NCBI GenBank assembly: GCA_028599035.1
Contig: JAQRMT010000004.1
Span: forward strand, 1 to 34,761
DNA: 34,761 bases
From: Gammaproteobacteria bacterium
GTDB lineage: Bacteria; Pseudomonadota; Gammaproteobacteria; PS1; Pseudothioglobaceae
Reading direction: 5' to 3'
Shown here: positions 15,528 through 23,852 of the stretch, piece by piece
Layout of the letters: every line of letters starts with the position of its first letter
Numbering within the stretch: the first letter of the stretch is position 1
Notes under the pieces: model-generated
What the model saw: only the letters and a program-made list of their open reading frames with translations
What the model was told of the DNA's origin: nothing
The model's database searches: none
Program-made: the position numbers and the translations under genes

Positions 15528-15862
15528 TTATCCACACCCTTAAACTCGGATACTCGAATTTTGCCATTAATTATTTTTGATTTGCGTTGATTAATTTTTT
15601 CCATCTTTTGCCAAAATGCTTCATTCAAGTCAAAATCAGCGCTAATTGCCGTGCCTAACAATAAAATCAAAAGGTCTGCCGATTCTTCCGCCAAGTATGT
15701 TTTGGATTTGCCTTTGGTAACACAGGCAGAAATCTCGCCTAATTCTTCTACCATCAATGCCACACGATACGCCAAATCCTCGCCACCATTATTTTTAAAA
15801 TCATGTTTGTTATGAAATTCTTGAATGGTTTCTAGCATGTTTTTGTATGAATTCTTATCCAT
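15524..15862 (-). CDS. MazG-like nucleotide pyrophosphohydrolase
   Basis: A 112-residue all-alpha NTP pyrophosphatase of the MazG superfamily. The metal-binding acidic motifs are EELGEIS (about 44-50) and EESADLLILLLG (about 64-75), the ExxE...ExxD pattern. Such enzymes hydrolyse (d)NTPs or non-canonical nucleotides to monophosphates. It overlaps cmk by 4 nt, so two nucleotide enzymes are co-translated. It is short for MazG proper (one domain rather than two) and closer to the iMazG/dCTPase-type proteins. The substrate cannot be assigned. Confidence 0.85.
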   Translation of the reverse strand: MDKNSYKNMLETIQEFHNKHDFKNNGGEDLAYRVALMVEELGEISACVTKGKSKTYLAEESADLLILLLGTAISADFDLNEAFWQKMEKINQRKSKIINGKIRVSEFKGVDK

Positions 15863-16049
15863 TTTTTTATCCTTATAAATCTAATATTCCAACTACTTGC
15901 CCCAATACATATGTTTTCGTTTTGCCTGATTGAATATCATCTGATGACTTTGTTAGAAATTTTTTCATTCAATGCATTAAGGCTATGGGCAATGATTTTC
16001 AAACATAATGCCATAAATTCTTGCAAAGATTAAATCATTTTTTGCATCA
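15863..16049 (-). other. Non-coding stretch with possible decayed coding DNA
   Basis: No intact gene is visible. On the minus strand one frame reads SLQEFMALCLKIIAHSLNAL and on to a stop. A different frame then gives SGKTKTYVLGQVVGILDL and a stop at about 15875. This frame switching looks like a degraded gene continuing from the HsdM fragment, but I recognise no family. Confidence 0.3.
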
Positions 16050-16259
16050 TTATTTCTCCACGAGCATAAAAAAGAGTGAATGATATCTATAGTGTCTTGC
16101 TCTTTTTATGGGTAAAAGTCGTGCTTGAAGCTTGAATGAGTGCTCTAAATATTTTAAAAACAATATCCATGAAGTTTGCTCTACATAATCCAGTTCGCTG
16201 CCACAGCCTGCATCTTTATGAAGTATGTTGTCTATATTTTCGAAAGTTTGTTCAAACAT
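16050..16259 (-). pseudogene. Type I restriction-modification HsdM N-terminal remnant
   Basis: The first 38 or so residues (FENIDNILHKDAGCGSELDY, then VEQTSWILFLKYLE) are the N-terminal domain of an HsdM-type adenine methyltransferase. After that the sequence is unrelated (SFKLQARLLPIKRARHYRY) and ends at 69 residues, where HsdM is normally about 500. No SAM-binding or NPPF motif remains, and no hsdR or hsdS lies nearby. An imperfect 11-12-bp inverted repeat (CATAAAAAAGAG at 16065-16076 and CTCTTTTTATG at 16100-16110) sits in the unrelated part, close to the probable deletion junction. It is a relic of a lost restriction system. Confidence 0.75.
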
Positions 16260-16329
16260 GGTTTGTCATGGTATTTTTATGTAAATCAATAGACATTATA
16301 ACCTATTGATTAAATTTAACGACGCACAG

Positions 16330-16357
16330 ACAATAAATCAGAAAAACAGTGTATAAT
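16330..16357 (+). promoter_or_regulatory. Putative rpsF-rpsR-rplI promoter
   Basis: A consensus TATAAT is at 16352-16357. The best -35 region is the GACAAT/AGACAA stretch 17-18 bp upstream, a modest match. Transcription would start near 16364 and leave a leader of about 65 nt before rpsF, containing a T-run at 16396-16403 but no strong hairpin. Confidence 0.55.
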
Positions 16358-16429
16358 GTGCGTTCCCTTGCTTGACTGAGTGCTTACTTGGCAGGCTTTT
16401 TTTATAATAACCATAAGGAGAAAACACTC

Positions 16430-16777
16430 ATGAGACACTATGAGATTACACTAATTGTGCATCCTGACCAATCGGCACAGGTTGAGACAATGACAGGCAA
16501 ATACAAAGAAATGATTACCGCTGATGGTGGTAATATTCACCGTGAAGAAGACTGGGGTCGTAAGCACCTCGCTTATCCAATCAACAAAATTTACAAGGCG
16601 CATTACTTGATGTTAAACATTGAGTGCGACCAAGAGACACTGGATAAGTTGAATTATAATTTCCGTTTTAACGACGCTATTTTAAGAAATTTAATTATTT
16701 CCAAAAAAGCAGCGATTACTGAGCCTTCCATTATGATGAGCGCTAAAAACGAAGACAAAAAACAGGGCAGAAAATAG
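16430..16777 (+). CDS. rpsF: 30S ribosomal protein S6
   Basis: A 115-residue S6 protein, which pairs with S18 on the 30S platform. [21 protein letters not shown] is cut here to its hallmarks: MRHYEITL start, [12 protein letters not shown] (40s-50s) and [10 protein letters not shown] chose ATG 16430 because it follows AAGGAG by 9 nt and gives the family's usual N-terminus; an in-frame upstream ATG at 16388 would add 14 unrelated residues. The C-terminal tail is charged (NEDKKQGRK). It is followed 9 nt later by rpsR. Confidence 0.95.
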   Translation: MRHYEITLIVHPDQSAQVETMTGKYKEMITADGGNIHREEDWGRKHLAYPINKIYKAHYLMLNIECDQETLDKLNYNFRFNDAILRNLIISKKAAITEPSIMMSAKNEDKKQGRK

Positions 16778-16786
16778 GAGATTATT

Positions 16787-17041
16787 ATGGCTAAGCAACA
16801 AAAAAGAAAACGCAGACCACAGGTTAAAATCAACAGTTTTTGTCGTTTCACGGCAGCAGGTGTTAAAGAAATTGATTATAAAGATGTAGAAACTTTATTA
16901 AAAAATATTGACGAAAGTGGCAAAATCACGCCATCAAGAATGACTGGCACAAATGCTAGATTTCAGCGTCAATTAACTACTGCAATCAAACGCGCTAGAT
17001 TTCTAGCGTTGATTCCTTACACTGATAAACATAAAAAATAG
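16787..17041 (+). CDS. rpsR: 30S ribosomal protein S18
   Basis: An 84-residue S18. The basic N-terminus ([12 protein letters not shown]) is followed by [20 protein letters not shown] and [18 protein letters not shown], the family signature. TAGGAG precedes the ATG. N-terminal Cys residues seen in zinc-binding S18 forms are absent apart from one in NSFCRF. It lies between rpsF and rplI with 9-nt gaps. Confidence 0.96.
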   Translation: MAKQQKRKRRPQVKINSFCRFTAAGVKEIDYKDVETLLKNIDESGKITPSRMTGTNARFQRQLTTAIKRARFLALIPYTDKHKK

Positions 17042-17050
17042 GAGTTAATT

Positions 17051-17506
17051 ATGCAAGTAATTTTATTAGAAACAATTGGTAAATTAGGCGGTTTAGGCGA
17101 TATAGCGAATGTTAAATCTGGCTATGCACGGAATTTTTTAATCCCACAAGGTAAAGTAAAGCCAGCAACTGAGACTAATATGGCCGAATTTGAGGCGATT
17201 AAAGCAGACTTAGAAGCAAAAGAAGTGGCAGCAATTAAGGTGGCACAAACTAAGGCAGATGCAATGACAGGCGTGGTTTGTTCACTTAAAGCAAATGCAA
17301 GCGAAGAAGGTAAGTTATTCGGCTCTATAACCACAGCAGATATTGTTTCAAGTTTAGCAACAGCAGGCCATGAAGTTGAAAAACGCAATATTAACTTATC
17401 TGAGGCCATTCATCATGTTGGCGAATACGATATTAGTGTCACGCTACACACCAATCTTAGTGTTGACATTAAAATTGTGGTTGAAGCTGCAGAAGAGGGG
17501 CAATAA
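17051..17506 (+). CDS. rplI: 50S ribosomal protein L9
   Basis: A 151-residue L9. The N-terminal rRNA-binding domain has MQVILLETIGKLGGLGD and VKSGYARNFLIPQGKV. A long connecting helix (about 40-75) rich in Ala, Lys and Glu leads to the C-terminal domain with GKLFGSITTADI. The ribosome-binding site is TAGGAG. It is the last gene of the S6-S18-L9 operon; a MITE-like element begins 7 nt after its stop, ahead of the terminator. Confidence 0.96.
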   Translation: MQVILLETIGKLGGLGDIANVKSGYARNFLIPQGKVKPATETNMAEFEAIKADLEAKEVAAIKVAQTKADAMTGVVCSLKANASEEGKLFGSITTADIVSSLATAGHEVEKRNINLSEAIHHVGEYDISVTLHTNLSVDIKIVVEAAEEGQ

Positions 17507-17513
17507 CTTACTA

Positions 17514-17706
17514 GAGACCTTTGCATAAATATAAATAATCATCAAAAATCCACTTTTCACCCGCTTGGAAATTTTTTTTAAACCCAGCCTTAGCCCTCCT
17601 AGAGGATTGCTGAGTGTCGCTAACCCTGCTAGGACAAGGTTTAAGAAAATCACCAATCTGGCAAAAATTGAATTTTGCTAATCATCCCTATTTATGCAAA
17701 GGTCTC
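17514..17706. mobile_element. MITE-like element, copy 2 (193 bp)
   Basis: Perfect 18-bp terminal inverted repeats, GAGACCTTTGCATAAATA, bound a non-coding 193-bp stretch. The similarity of the two ends extends further (AATAATCATCAAAA-like versus ATGATTAGCAAAA). Inside is a second, imperfect inverted structure: TTTTAAACC at about 17577-17585 facing GGTTTAAGAAAA at about 17638-17649, with CCTCCTAG and CTAGGA nearer the centre. TACTA occurs directly on both outer sides and may be a 5-bp target duplication. Its ends match those of the element at 7024-7149. It sits between the rplI stop and the terminator, so it is transcribed as part of the ribosomal-protein operon tail. Confidence 0.8.
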
Positions 17707-17728
17707 TACTAAAAAATAAGTTAAAATC

Positions 17729-17756
17729 AAAACCCTCCTTGTGAGGGTTTTTTATT
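17729..17756 (+). terminator. Intrinsic terminator after rplI
   Basis: AACCCTC (17731-17737) pairs with GAGGGTT (17743-17749) across a 5-nt loop, followed by TTTTATT. It ends the rpsF-rpsR-rplI transcript, 222 bp beyond the rplI stop because the MITE-like element lies between. The dnaB start is only 18 nt downstream. Confidence 0.9.
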
Positions 17757-17774
17757 ACTTTTTTATACCAATCT

Positions 17775-19223
17775 ATGGACATCGAAAACACCAATATAGC
17801 ACCAAATTCAATCGAATCAGAGCAATCTGTGCTTGGTGGATTGTTACTGCATAACGAGGCCTGGGATGAAGTAGCAGATGCGTTGGTAGCAGATGATTTT
17901 TATACTGCCTCTCACCGACTTATTTTTGATGCCATTGCCTTGTTACTAGAGCACAGCAAGCCTGCTGATATTTTGACAGTCAAAGAACGCCTTAAAAAAA
18001 CAGGTGATGAAGAGACGGCAGGTGGTTTTCCCTACTTGGCACGAATTGCTGAAAATACGCCAAGTGTTTCAAATATTCAAACTTACGCTAAACATGTGCG
18101 TGAATTGTCAGTCTATCGACAGTTAATCCGAACCAGTCAAAAAATTGCTGATGCAGCTTATCACCCAAAAGACATGGAGCTACAACAATTAATTGATATG
18201 TCTGAAAGGGAAATTTTCGCCATTGCAGAGCAAATTACCCGTGGCAAACAAGATGTAGTAAATGTCAAAAATGCGACCAAAAATGTGGTTAATTTAGTGC
18301 AACAATGGGCAGAAAATAAAGGCGGGCTTACTGGATTGGAGACAGGCTTTAGCGAATTAGACAAAAAGACTTCTGGCTTGCAAAAAGGTGATTTAATCAT
18401 TATCGCAGGTCGCCCTTCAATGGGGAAAACAGCACTGGCAATGAATATTGTCGGCAATATTGCCATCGAACAAGGTAAACCAGTGTTGGTATTCTCTTTA
18501 GAGATGCCAACTGATGCGTTAATACTGCGAATGATTTCCTCATTTGGGCATATTGACAGCAAGAAAATCCGCGCAGGCGAGATGACAGAAACGGACTGGA
18601 GTAGTTTTAGCCACGCCGTAACTGCAATGGATAAAAACGATATTTTGATTGACGAAACTCCCTCCATAACACCGACAGAAATTCGTGCAAAAGCCCGCCG
18701 AATTAAAAGACAGTATCCTGATTTAGCACTGATTATGGTGGATTATTTACAATTAATGACGGTGCATGGTAGGAATGAAAATCGGGTGCAAGAAATCTCT
18801 GAAATTTCTCGTTCATTAAAGGCACTGGCTAAAGAAATCGAAGTGCCAGTAATCGCCCTATCGCAACTTAATCGTGGCGTTGAATCCCGTCCTAAAGCCA
18901 ATAAAGGGCGTATGCCGCAGATGTCTGATTTGCGTGAATCTGGCTCGATTGAGCAAGATGCGGATATTATTGGCTTTGTTTATCGAGACGAACAATACCA
19001 TGATGAAAGTTACGCCAATCCAGAAGAGGTCGGCAAAGCTGATTTAAAAATTGCCAAGCATCGTAATGGCGAAACTGGCACTATTAAACTGGCATGGATT
19101 GGTCAATACACCCGCTTTGAAAACTTAGCATTCGACGACCAAATGCAAAACGCACCTGAGGACTGGCAAGTAAATGCAACCGATAACAACAATGCACCTA
19201 ATTTTGACACAGAGGTGTTTTAA
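17775..19223 (+). CDS. dnaB: Replicative DNA helicase
   Basis: A 482-residue hexameric helicase that unwinds the replication fork. The N-terminal DnaG-interacting domain runs from NSIESEQSVLGGLLL (12-26) to about 150, followed by the RecA-like domain with Walker A GRPSMGKTA (212-220), Walker B LALIMVDYLQLM, and SQLNRGVESR and GSIEQDADI. There is no intein. No Shine-Dalgarno is seen before the ATG, and only 18 nt separate it from the preceding terminator. The promoter must therefore overlap that terminator or transcription reads through. alr follows 3 nt after the stop. Confidence 0.97.
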   Translation: MDIENTNIAPNSIESEQSVLGGLLLHNEAWDEVADALVADDFYTASHRLIFDAIALLLEHSKPADILTVKERLKKTGDEETAGGFPYLARIAENTPSVSNIQTYAKHVRELSVYRQLIRTSQKIADAAYHPKDMELQQLIDMSEREIFAIAEQITRGKQDVVNVKNATKNVVNLVQQWAENKGGLTGLETGFSELDKKTSGLQKGDLIIIAGRPSMGKTALAMNIVGNIAIEQGKPVLVFSLEMPTDALILRMISSFGHIDSKKIRAGEMTETDWSSFSHAVTAMDKNDILIDETPSITPTEIRAKARRIKRQYPDLALIMVDYLQLMTVHGRNENRVQEISEISRSLKALAKEIEVPVIALSQLNRGVESRPKANKGRMPQMSDLRESGSIEQDADIIGFVYRDEQYHDESYANPEEVGKADLKIAKHRNGETGTIKLAWIGQYTRFENLAFDDQMQNAPEDWQVNATDNNNAPNFDTEVF

Positions 19224-19226
19224 CAG

Positions 19227-20276
19227 GTGCGTGCTGTTGCAACCATATCTCAATTGGCGCTGACACACAATTTATCCGTTGTTAAGCGCATAACACCACA
19301 GACAAAAATCGTGGCAATGGTTAAAGCCAACGCTTACGGACACCATCTGGATTTAATTACACCGTTGATTGAAAACGCCGATATATTAGCAGTCAGTGAA
19401 TTATCAGAAGCACGGCAACTACGGCAACTAACCCATCGCCCTATCCTACTACTATCAGGCATCTACACCATGCAGGAGTTGCAAGAGGCAATCGATTTAA
19501 ACTGCCAGATTGTCGTGCATCATCCCTCACAAATACACTTGATTAATAACAGCACTCAAGCATTAAGTATTTGGATAAAAATTGATACTGGCATGCACAG
19601 ACTCGGTTTATCCAGTAAAAAATACCAGCAACACCTGCCTCACCTTAAGTCCAACACATTGATTAGTATTGAATGCGTGATGAGTCATTTTGCCTGTGCA
19701 GATGACAAGAGCCATCCTATGAACCAACAACAACTCGCAAAATTTGAAACGCTAACAAGCGATGAAAACAATCGTTCAATGGCAAATTCTGCTGCGATTT
19801 TATCACTGCCAGCATCGCTGTTTGAGTTTGTGCGCCCCGGCATTATGCTCTACGGCGCTTCCCCTTTTACCGACAATAATACTGGTTTAAAACCCGTCAT
19901 GCGACTATCAGCACCCGTACTTTGTCTCAAAACCATCCAAGCGGGAGAGATAGTCGGCTATGGTGCGAATTGGATAGCTAAGAAAAAAACCACCCTAGCC
20001 ATCATTGGCATTGGCTATGGCGACGGCTACCCCCGCCATGCCAAAAATGGCACGCCTGTATTGATTAACAACGCCTTGTGCGCATTAGTGGGGCGAGTGT
20101 CTATGGATATGATAGTCGTGGATATTGGAGATATTGAGGTATTGATTGGCGAGCGTGCAATTTTGTGGGGTGATGAGAAACTGCGTGTAGAAACCATAGC
20201 GGAGCATAGCAATACCATCAGTTATGAGTTATTAACTGGCGTTAGCAGCCGTGTTAAATTTGTGCGTAGCAAATGA
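19227..20276 (+). CDS. alr: Alanine racemase
   Basis: A 349-residue PLP enzyme that interconverts L- and D-alanine for peptidoglycan. The PLP lysine is Lys33 in VAMVKANAYGHH. The TIM-barrel region carries WIKIDTGMHRLG and SMANSAAIL, and the opposite catalytic base is Tyr264 in GIGYGDGYPR. GRVSMDMIVVDI follows. The start is GTG at 19227, immediately after dnaB (3-nt gap), with the N-terminus RAVATISQLALTHNL typical of the family. The dnaB-alr order is common in gammaproteobacteria. The last 4 nt overlap the next gene. Confidence 0.95.
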   Translation: MRAVATISQLALTHNLSVVKRITPQTKIVAMVKANAYGHHLDLITPLIENADILAVSELSEARQLRQLTHRPILLLSGIYTMQELQEAIDLNCQIVVHHPSQIHLINNSTQALSIWIKIDTGMHRLGLSSKKYQQHLPHLKSNTLISIECVMSHFACADDKSHPMNQQQLAKFETLTSDENNRSMANSAAILSLPASLFEFVRPGIMLYGASPFTDNNTGLKPVMRLSAPVLCLKTIQAGEIVGYGANWIAKKKTTLAIIGIGYGDGYPRHAKNGTPVLINNALCALVGRVSMDMIVVDIGDIEVLIGERAILWGDEKLRVETIAEHSNTISYELLTGVSSRVKFVRSK

Positions 20277-20971
20277 AGCATTTTATCCAAATCAGTGATT
20301 GTCATATTGACGACACAGCGCAATCACTAGGTGTTGATAGCCAAAAAAACCTAGCAACCGTGGTTAATAAAATCACCACCCTGCCCAGCGATGCCTTGCT
20401 CATCAGTGGCGATTTAACTCACAACGGCACCCCCCAATCTTACCAAACACTGAGAGAAATCCTCTCGCCCATTCAAACTGATATTTTTGTCATTGCTGGC
20501 AATCATGATAATTTTGGGCATCTTAGTGCCGAATTTGCGCCCTGTTTATTTAATCAATTCACACTAGGGCTATGGGATATCATCAGTATTAATTCCGTAC
20601 AAACAGGCAAAACCAGCGGTTTCGTTAGCCAACATGCACTCGCTAAATTAGACCAACAACTAAGCCATTCCAGCTCCAAATATAGCCTCGTCGTCCTACA
20701 CCACCCTATCGTATCAATGAACAGCACATGGGACGACACCCTGTCTTTAGAAAATCCAGACGACTTATTTGCCACACTTAAACGACACCAAAAAATACAA
20801 GCCGTGCTATTTGGCCATGCACACGAATCAGCAGAATTTAACCAAAACAACATCAAAATTATCGCCTGTCCTTCAACCGCTGTCCAATTTAACAACGAGT
20901 CAAGAATTGGTTTTAATCATTACACACTGCTTGACGACGGGCAACTACACTACACTACACAATGGATATGA
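20273..20971 (+). CDS. Calcineurin-like phosphodiesterase (CpdA-like)
   Basis: A 232-residue binuclear metallophosphoesterase. The five metal motifs are in order: DCH (residues 8-10), GDLTHNG, GNHDNFG, HHP (VVLHHPIV) and GHAH (FGHAHES). This pattern and the length fit the CpdA (3',5'-cAMP phosphodiesterase) class, but cAMP as a substrate is not proved by sequence and no adenylate cyclase is in the window. It overlaps alr by 4 nt and the following nucleotidase gene by 10 nt, so the two phosphoesterases are co-translated. Confidence 0.85.
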   Translation: MKHFIQISDCHIDDTAQSLGVDSQKNLATVVNKITTLPSDALLISGDLTHNGTPQSYQTLREILSPIQTDIFVIAGNHDNFGHLSAEFAPCLFNQFTLGLWDIISINSVQTGKTSGFVSQHALAKLDQQLSHSSSKYSLVVLHHPIVSMNSTWDDTLSLENPDDLFATLKRHQKIQAVLFGHAHESAEFNQNNIKIIACPSTAVQFNNESRIGFNHYTLLDDGQLHYTTQWI

Positions 20972-21870
20972 CAAATAACACAGAAACAAACGCCGAAACC
21001 AAATTGGTAGTTGCTATTTCATCAAGGGCACTGTTTGACTTGGACGAATCACACAAAATCTACAAGCAACAAGGCGTAGAGGCATACGCCAAGCACCAAC
21101 AAGAAAACGAAGAGGTTATTTTAAAACCCGGTGTTGGCTTTACCTTGGTTAAAAAACTGCTGAACCTCAACAGCCAACAAAACCCCATCGATGTGATTTT
21201 GTTGTCTCGCAACAGCGCCGATACAGGTTTGCGTATTTTTAATTCAATAGAGTATTATGGCTTAAACATCGCCCGTGCCGCCTTCACTCGTGGTGAAAGC
21301 ACGCACTCCTTACTCAATGCGTTCGAGGCAGATTTATTCCTTTCCAGTCATTATGAAGATGTACAAAAAGCACTAAAATCTGGCTTTGCCGCAGCTTCCA
21401 TTGTCGGCACTGAATCTAAACATGCCCACGAAACCCAGCTACGCATTGCCTTTGACGGTGATGCAGTATTATTTTCTGACGAGGCAGAAAAAATCTACCA
21501 AGAACATGGTATTGATGCCTTCGCAGAAAACGAAAAAAACGCCGCCAATATCGAACTCCAATCAGGCCCTTTCAAATCTTTCTTAAAATCATTGCACGCC
21601 ATCCAATCCTCGTTCCCAGAGACAGACAACCCAATCAGAACAGCACTCGTTACTGCCAGGGGTGCGCCCTCACACAAACGCGTTATCCACACCATGCGCG
21701 CTTGGGGCATTCGCATCGACGAATCCTTCTTCCTAGGCGGGCTTGACAAGGGGCTGTTTCTCAAAGAATTTGGCGCCGACATTTTCTTTGATGACCAGCA
21801 CCAACACTGCCAATCTGCCGCCCAATATGTCTCCACCGGCCATGTCCCCAACGGCATCACCAATAAATAA
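20962..21870 (+). CDS. Cytosolic 5'-nucleotidase (NT5C1-type family)
   Basis: A 302-residue protein matching the bacterial members of the 5'-nucleotidase family related to cytosolic NT5C1 (PF06189). Recognisable parts are VVAISSRALFDLDESH (about 17-32), the DVILLSRNSADTGLRIF segment, RIAFDGDAVLFSDEAE and ALVTARGAPSHKRVI. The DGD and TARG parts are haloacid-dehalogenase-type motifs. It would dephosphorylate AMP or other nucleoside monophosphates. The ATG at 20962 lies inside the previous gene; ATG 20968, two codons on, is an equally possible start. Together with the CpdA-like enzyme it could take cAMP to AMP and then adenosine, which is inference from order. Confidence 0.88.
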   Translation: MDMTNNTETNAETKLVVAISSRALFDLDESHKIYKQQGVEAYAKHQQENEEVILKPGVGFTLVKKLLNLNSQQNPIDVILLSRNSADTGLRIFNSIEYYGLNIARAAFTRGESTHSLLNAFEADLFLSSHYEDVQKALKSGFAAASIVGTESKHAHETQLRIAFDGDAVLFSDEAEKIYQEHGIDAFAENEKNAANIELQSGPFKSFLKSLHAIQSSFPETDNPIRTALVTARGAPSHKRVIHTMRAWGIRIDESFFLGGLDKGLFLKEFGADIFFDDQHQHCQSAAQYVSTGHVPNGITNK

Positions 21871-21960
21871 AATAAGGTTTTATCTTGATTGCTTGTTTTT
21901 TCTACAACTATCAAGACCCTCATAGTAAAATGGGTGCAATTCATTATTCATCTTTAATTA

Positions 21961-23229
21961 ATGCCTAACAAAATCAACGCTATTCGTGGCATGAACGACT
22001 TACTCCCCAAAGAGTCTGCTTTGTGGCTATCGTTAGAAAGAACAATTTTTGACTTGTTTATTTCCTATGGCTTTAAAAATATCCGCACGCCAATCGTAGA
22101 AAAAACCGATACTTTTCACCGTGCGATTGGACAGGCGACGGACATTGTGGAAAAAGAAATGTATACTTGGGCGGATTCTAATGGAGACTCATTAAGCCTC
22201 AGACCTGAAAATACAGCAGGCGTAGTGCGAGCAATGATTGAGCATAATCTGCCTAGAGAAGGCATTCAAAAAGTATTTTATCAGGGCGCAATGTTTCGCC
22301 ATGAACGCCCACAAAAAGGGCGTTACAGGCAGTTTCATCAGATTGGTGCTGAGGTGTTTGGCGCTGATAGCGCTAAGATAGATGCAGAACTTATTGCCAT
22401 GACACATTCACTTTGGCAGGGCTTGGGGCTAAAAAACATATCGTTGGAAATCAACACGCTAGGCTCAGCCGAAGCACGGGCGAATTATCGCACAGTATTG
22501 GTTGATTATTTCACCCAGCATAAAGCTCAATTAGATGAAGATTCTACAAGGCGTTTAAGCACCAATCCGCTAAGAATTTTAGACTCTAAAAACGAGGATT
22601 TACGCAACCTAATTGAATCTGCACCTAAATTAATAGAGCACCTTGACGAGGAATCCGCCAAGCATTTCGAGGAGTTTAAAGCCTATCTAAAATGCCTGAA
22701 CATCCCCTACACCATCAACACCCGCTTAGTGCGGGGGTTGGATTATTACAATCGCACAGTGTTTGAATGGACTACCACCGATTTAGGTGCACAAGGTACG
22801 ATTTGTGCGGGGGGTCGTTACGATGGTTTGGTGGAGCAAATGGGGGGCAAACCTTGCCCTGCAATTGGTTTTGCTTTGGGTTTAGAGCGCTTAATTCTAC
22901 TCCTGCAAGCGCAAAACTTGCCTATTGGCAAACAGCCTCTGTCTATTTATATAATGGCACTGGGTGATGCGGCGCAATTAAAGTCATTACAAATTTCTGA
23001 ACAACTACATCAGGCATTGCCAGCAGTAATCCTTTATAATGACATCACGCTGGGTAGTTTCAAATCACAATTTAAAAAAGCAGACAAAGCCAAGGCAGAT
23101 TTTGCGATTATTTTGGGTGAAGAAGAGCTAAACAACAACCAGGTGGCAATTAAGCCCTTAAAAGGTCAAGGTGAACAGTTGCAAATGAATTTTGACGAAA
23201 TAGTGAATTATTTAGAGGAACAAAAATGA
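21961..23229 (+). CDS. hisS: Histidyl-tRNA synthetase
   Basis: A 422-residue class II synthetase. Motif 1 lies around FISYGFKNIRTPIVEKTD, motif 2 is FRHERPQKGRYRQFHQIG, and motif 3 is IGFALGLERLILLL. The histidine-specific loops GLDYYNRTVFEW and AGGRYDGLVEQMGG are intact. A C-terminal anticodon-binding domain runs from about 325. It starts a hisS-yfgM-der run and overlaps the next gene by 4 nt. The 90-bp upstream gap has no strong Shine-Dalgarno. Confidence 0.96.
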   Translation: MPNKINAIRGMNDLLPKESALWLSLERTIFDLFISYGFKNIRTPIVEKTDTFHRAIGQATDIVEKEMYTWADSNGDSLSLRPENTAGVVRAMIEHNLPREGIQKVFYQGAMFRHERPQKGRYRQFHQIGAEVFGADSAKIDAELIAMTHSLWQGLGLKNISLEINTLGSAEARANYRTVLVDYFTQHKAQLDEDSTRRLSTNPLRILDSKNEDLRNLIESAPKLIEHLDEESAKHFEEFKAYLKCLNIPYTINTRLVRGLDYYNRTVFEWTTTDLGAQGTICAGGRYDGLVEQMGGKPCPAIGFALGLERLILLLQAQNLPIGKQPLSIYIMALGDAAQLKSLQISEQLHQALPAVILYNDITLGSFKSQFKKADKAKADFAIILGEEELNNNQVAIKPLKGQGEQLQMNFDEIVNYLEEQK

Positions 23230-23843
23230 AGAATTTTATCGAAGTGGGTAAGACCGAAGAGGAGCAAGCCGAACAAATCAAAAAGTGGATTAAAGAAAAT
23301 GCACCACAGATTGTTATCGGTATTTCGTTGGGTTTAGGCGGTATTTGGGGGTTTGATTATTATAAAAATCAACAACATCAACAAGCCATACAAGCACGGG
23401 GGCATTACCTGTCAGTAACCGCCAACCCAAACAATATCAAAGCTCTAAATACACTAAAAGAAGAACACGCTGAGAGTGCTTACACACAACAAGTCAATTT
23501 TGTAATGGCAAAACAAGCAATGAGCAAGGGTAATTATCAGGCTGCACTGGATTATTTATCACCACTCGTTGGCAATGAGAACGAATTTATCGCACAAAAT
23601 GCAAAGCTTAGAGCTGTCAGCGTGCATTTAGAAATCGGCAATACTGATAAGGCACTTAAAGTGCTGGGCGATAATAGCAACAAGGCGTTTAGCGCTTTAT
23701 ATGATAACGCCAAAGGCGATATTTACTTTGCAAAAAATGATTTTTCTGCCGCTAAAAAGCACTACCAATTAGCGCTTGCTCAATTGTCTGATGAATCAAG
23801 AATGAGAAGCTTGATTCAAATTAAACTCAACGACATTAATTAA
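23226..23843 (+). CDS. yfgM: YfgM-like TPR membrane protein
   Basis: A 205-residue protein with an N-terminal cytoplasmic stretch (VGKTEEEQAEQIKKWIKENA), one transmembrane helix (about 27-46, IVIGISLGLGGIWGF) and a periplasmic TPR-type domain (TAQGNYQAA-like MSKGNYQAALDYLSPL, then NTDKALKVLGD and KNDFSAAKKHYQLAL). This matches YfgM, the ancillary SecYEG/PpiD chaperone partner. Position after hisS and before der is the normal site. In E. coli bamB lies between yfgM and der, but it is absent here. Confidence 0.85.
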   Translation: MKNFIEVGKTEEEQAEQIKKWIKENAPQIVIGISLGLGGIWGFDYYKNQQHQQAIQARGHYLSVTANPNNIKALNTLKEEHAESAYTQQVNFVMAKQAMSKGNYQAALDYLSPLVGNENEFIAQNAKLRAVSVHLEIGNTDKALKVLGDNSNKAFSALYDNAKGDIYFAKNDFSAAKKHYQLALAQLSDESRMRSLIQIKLNDIN

Positions 23844-23852
23844 GCTTTTTCT

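Noticed and set aside
16388-16429. Upstream in-frame ATG extending rpsF by 14 residues
   Set aside because: It lies before the Shine-Dalgarno AAGGAG and adds residues unlike the S6 N-terminus; ATG 16430 is the start.
16358-16429. S6:S18-binding leader RNA in front of rpsF
   Set aside because: I could not find the conserved CCG-bulge hairpin, so no RNA motif is claimed.
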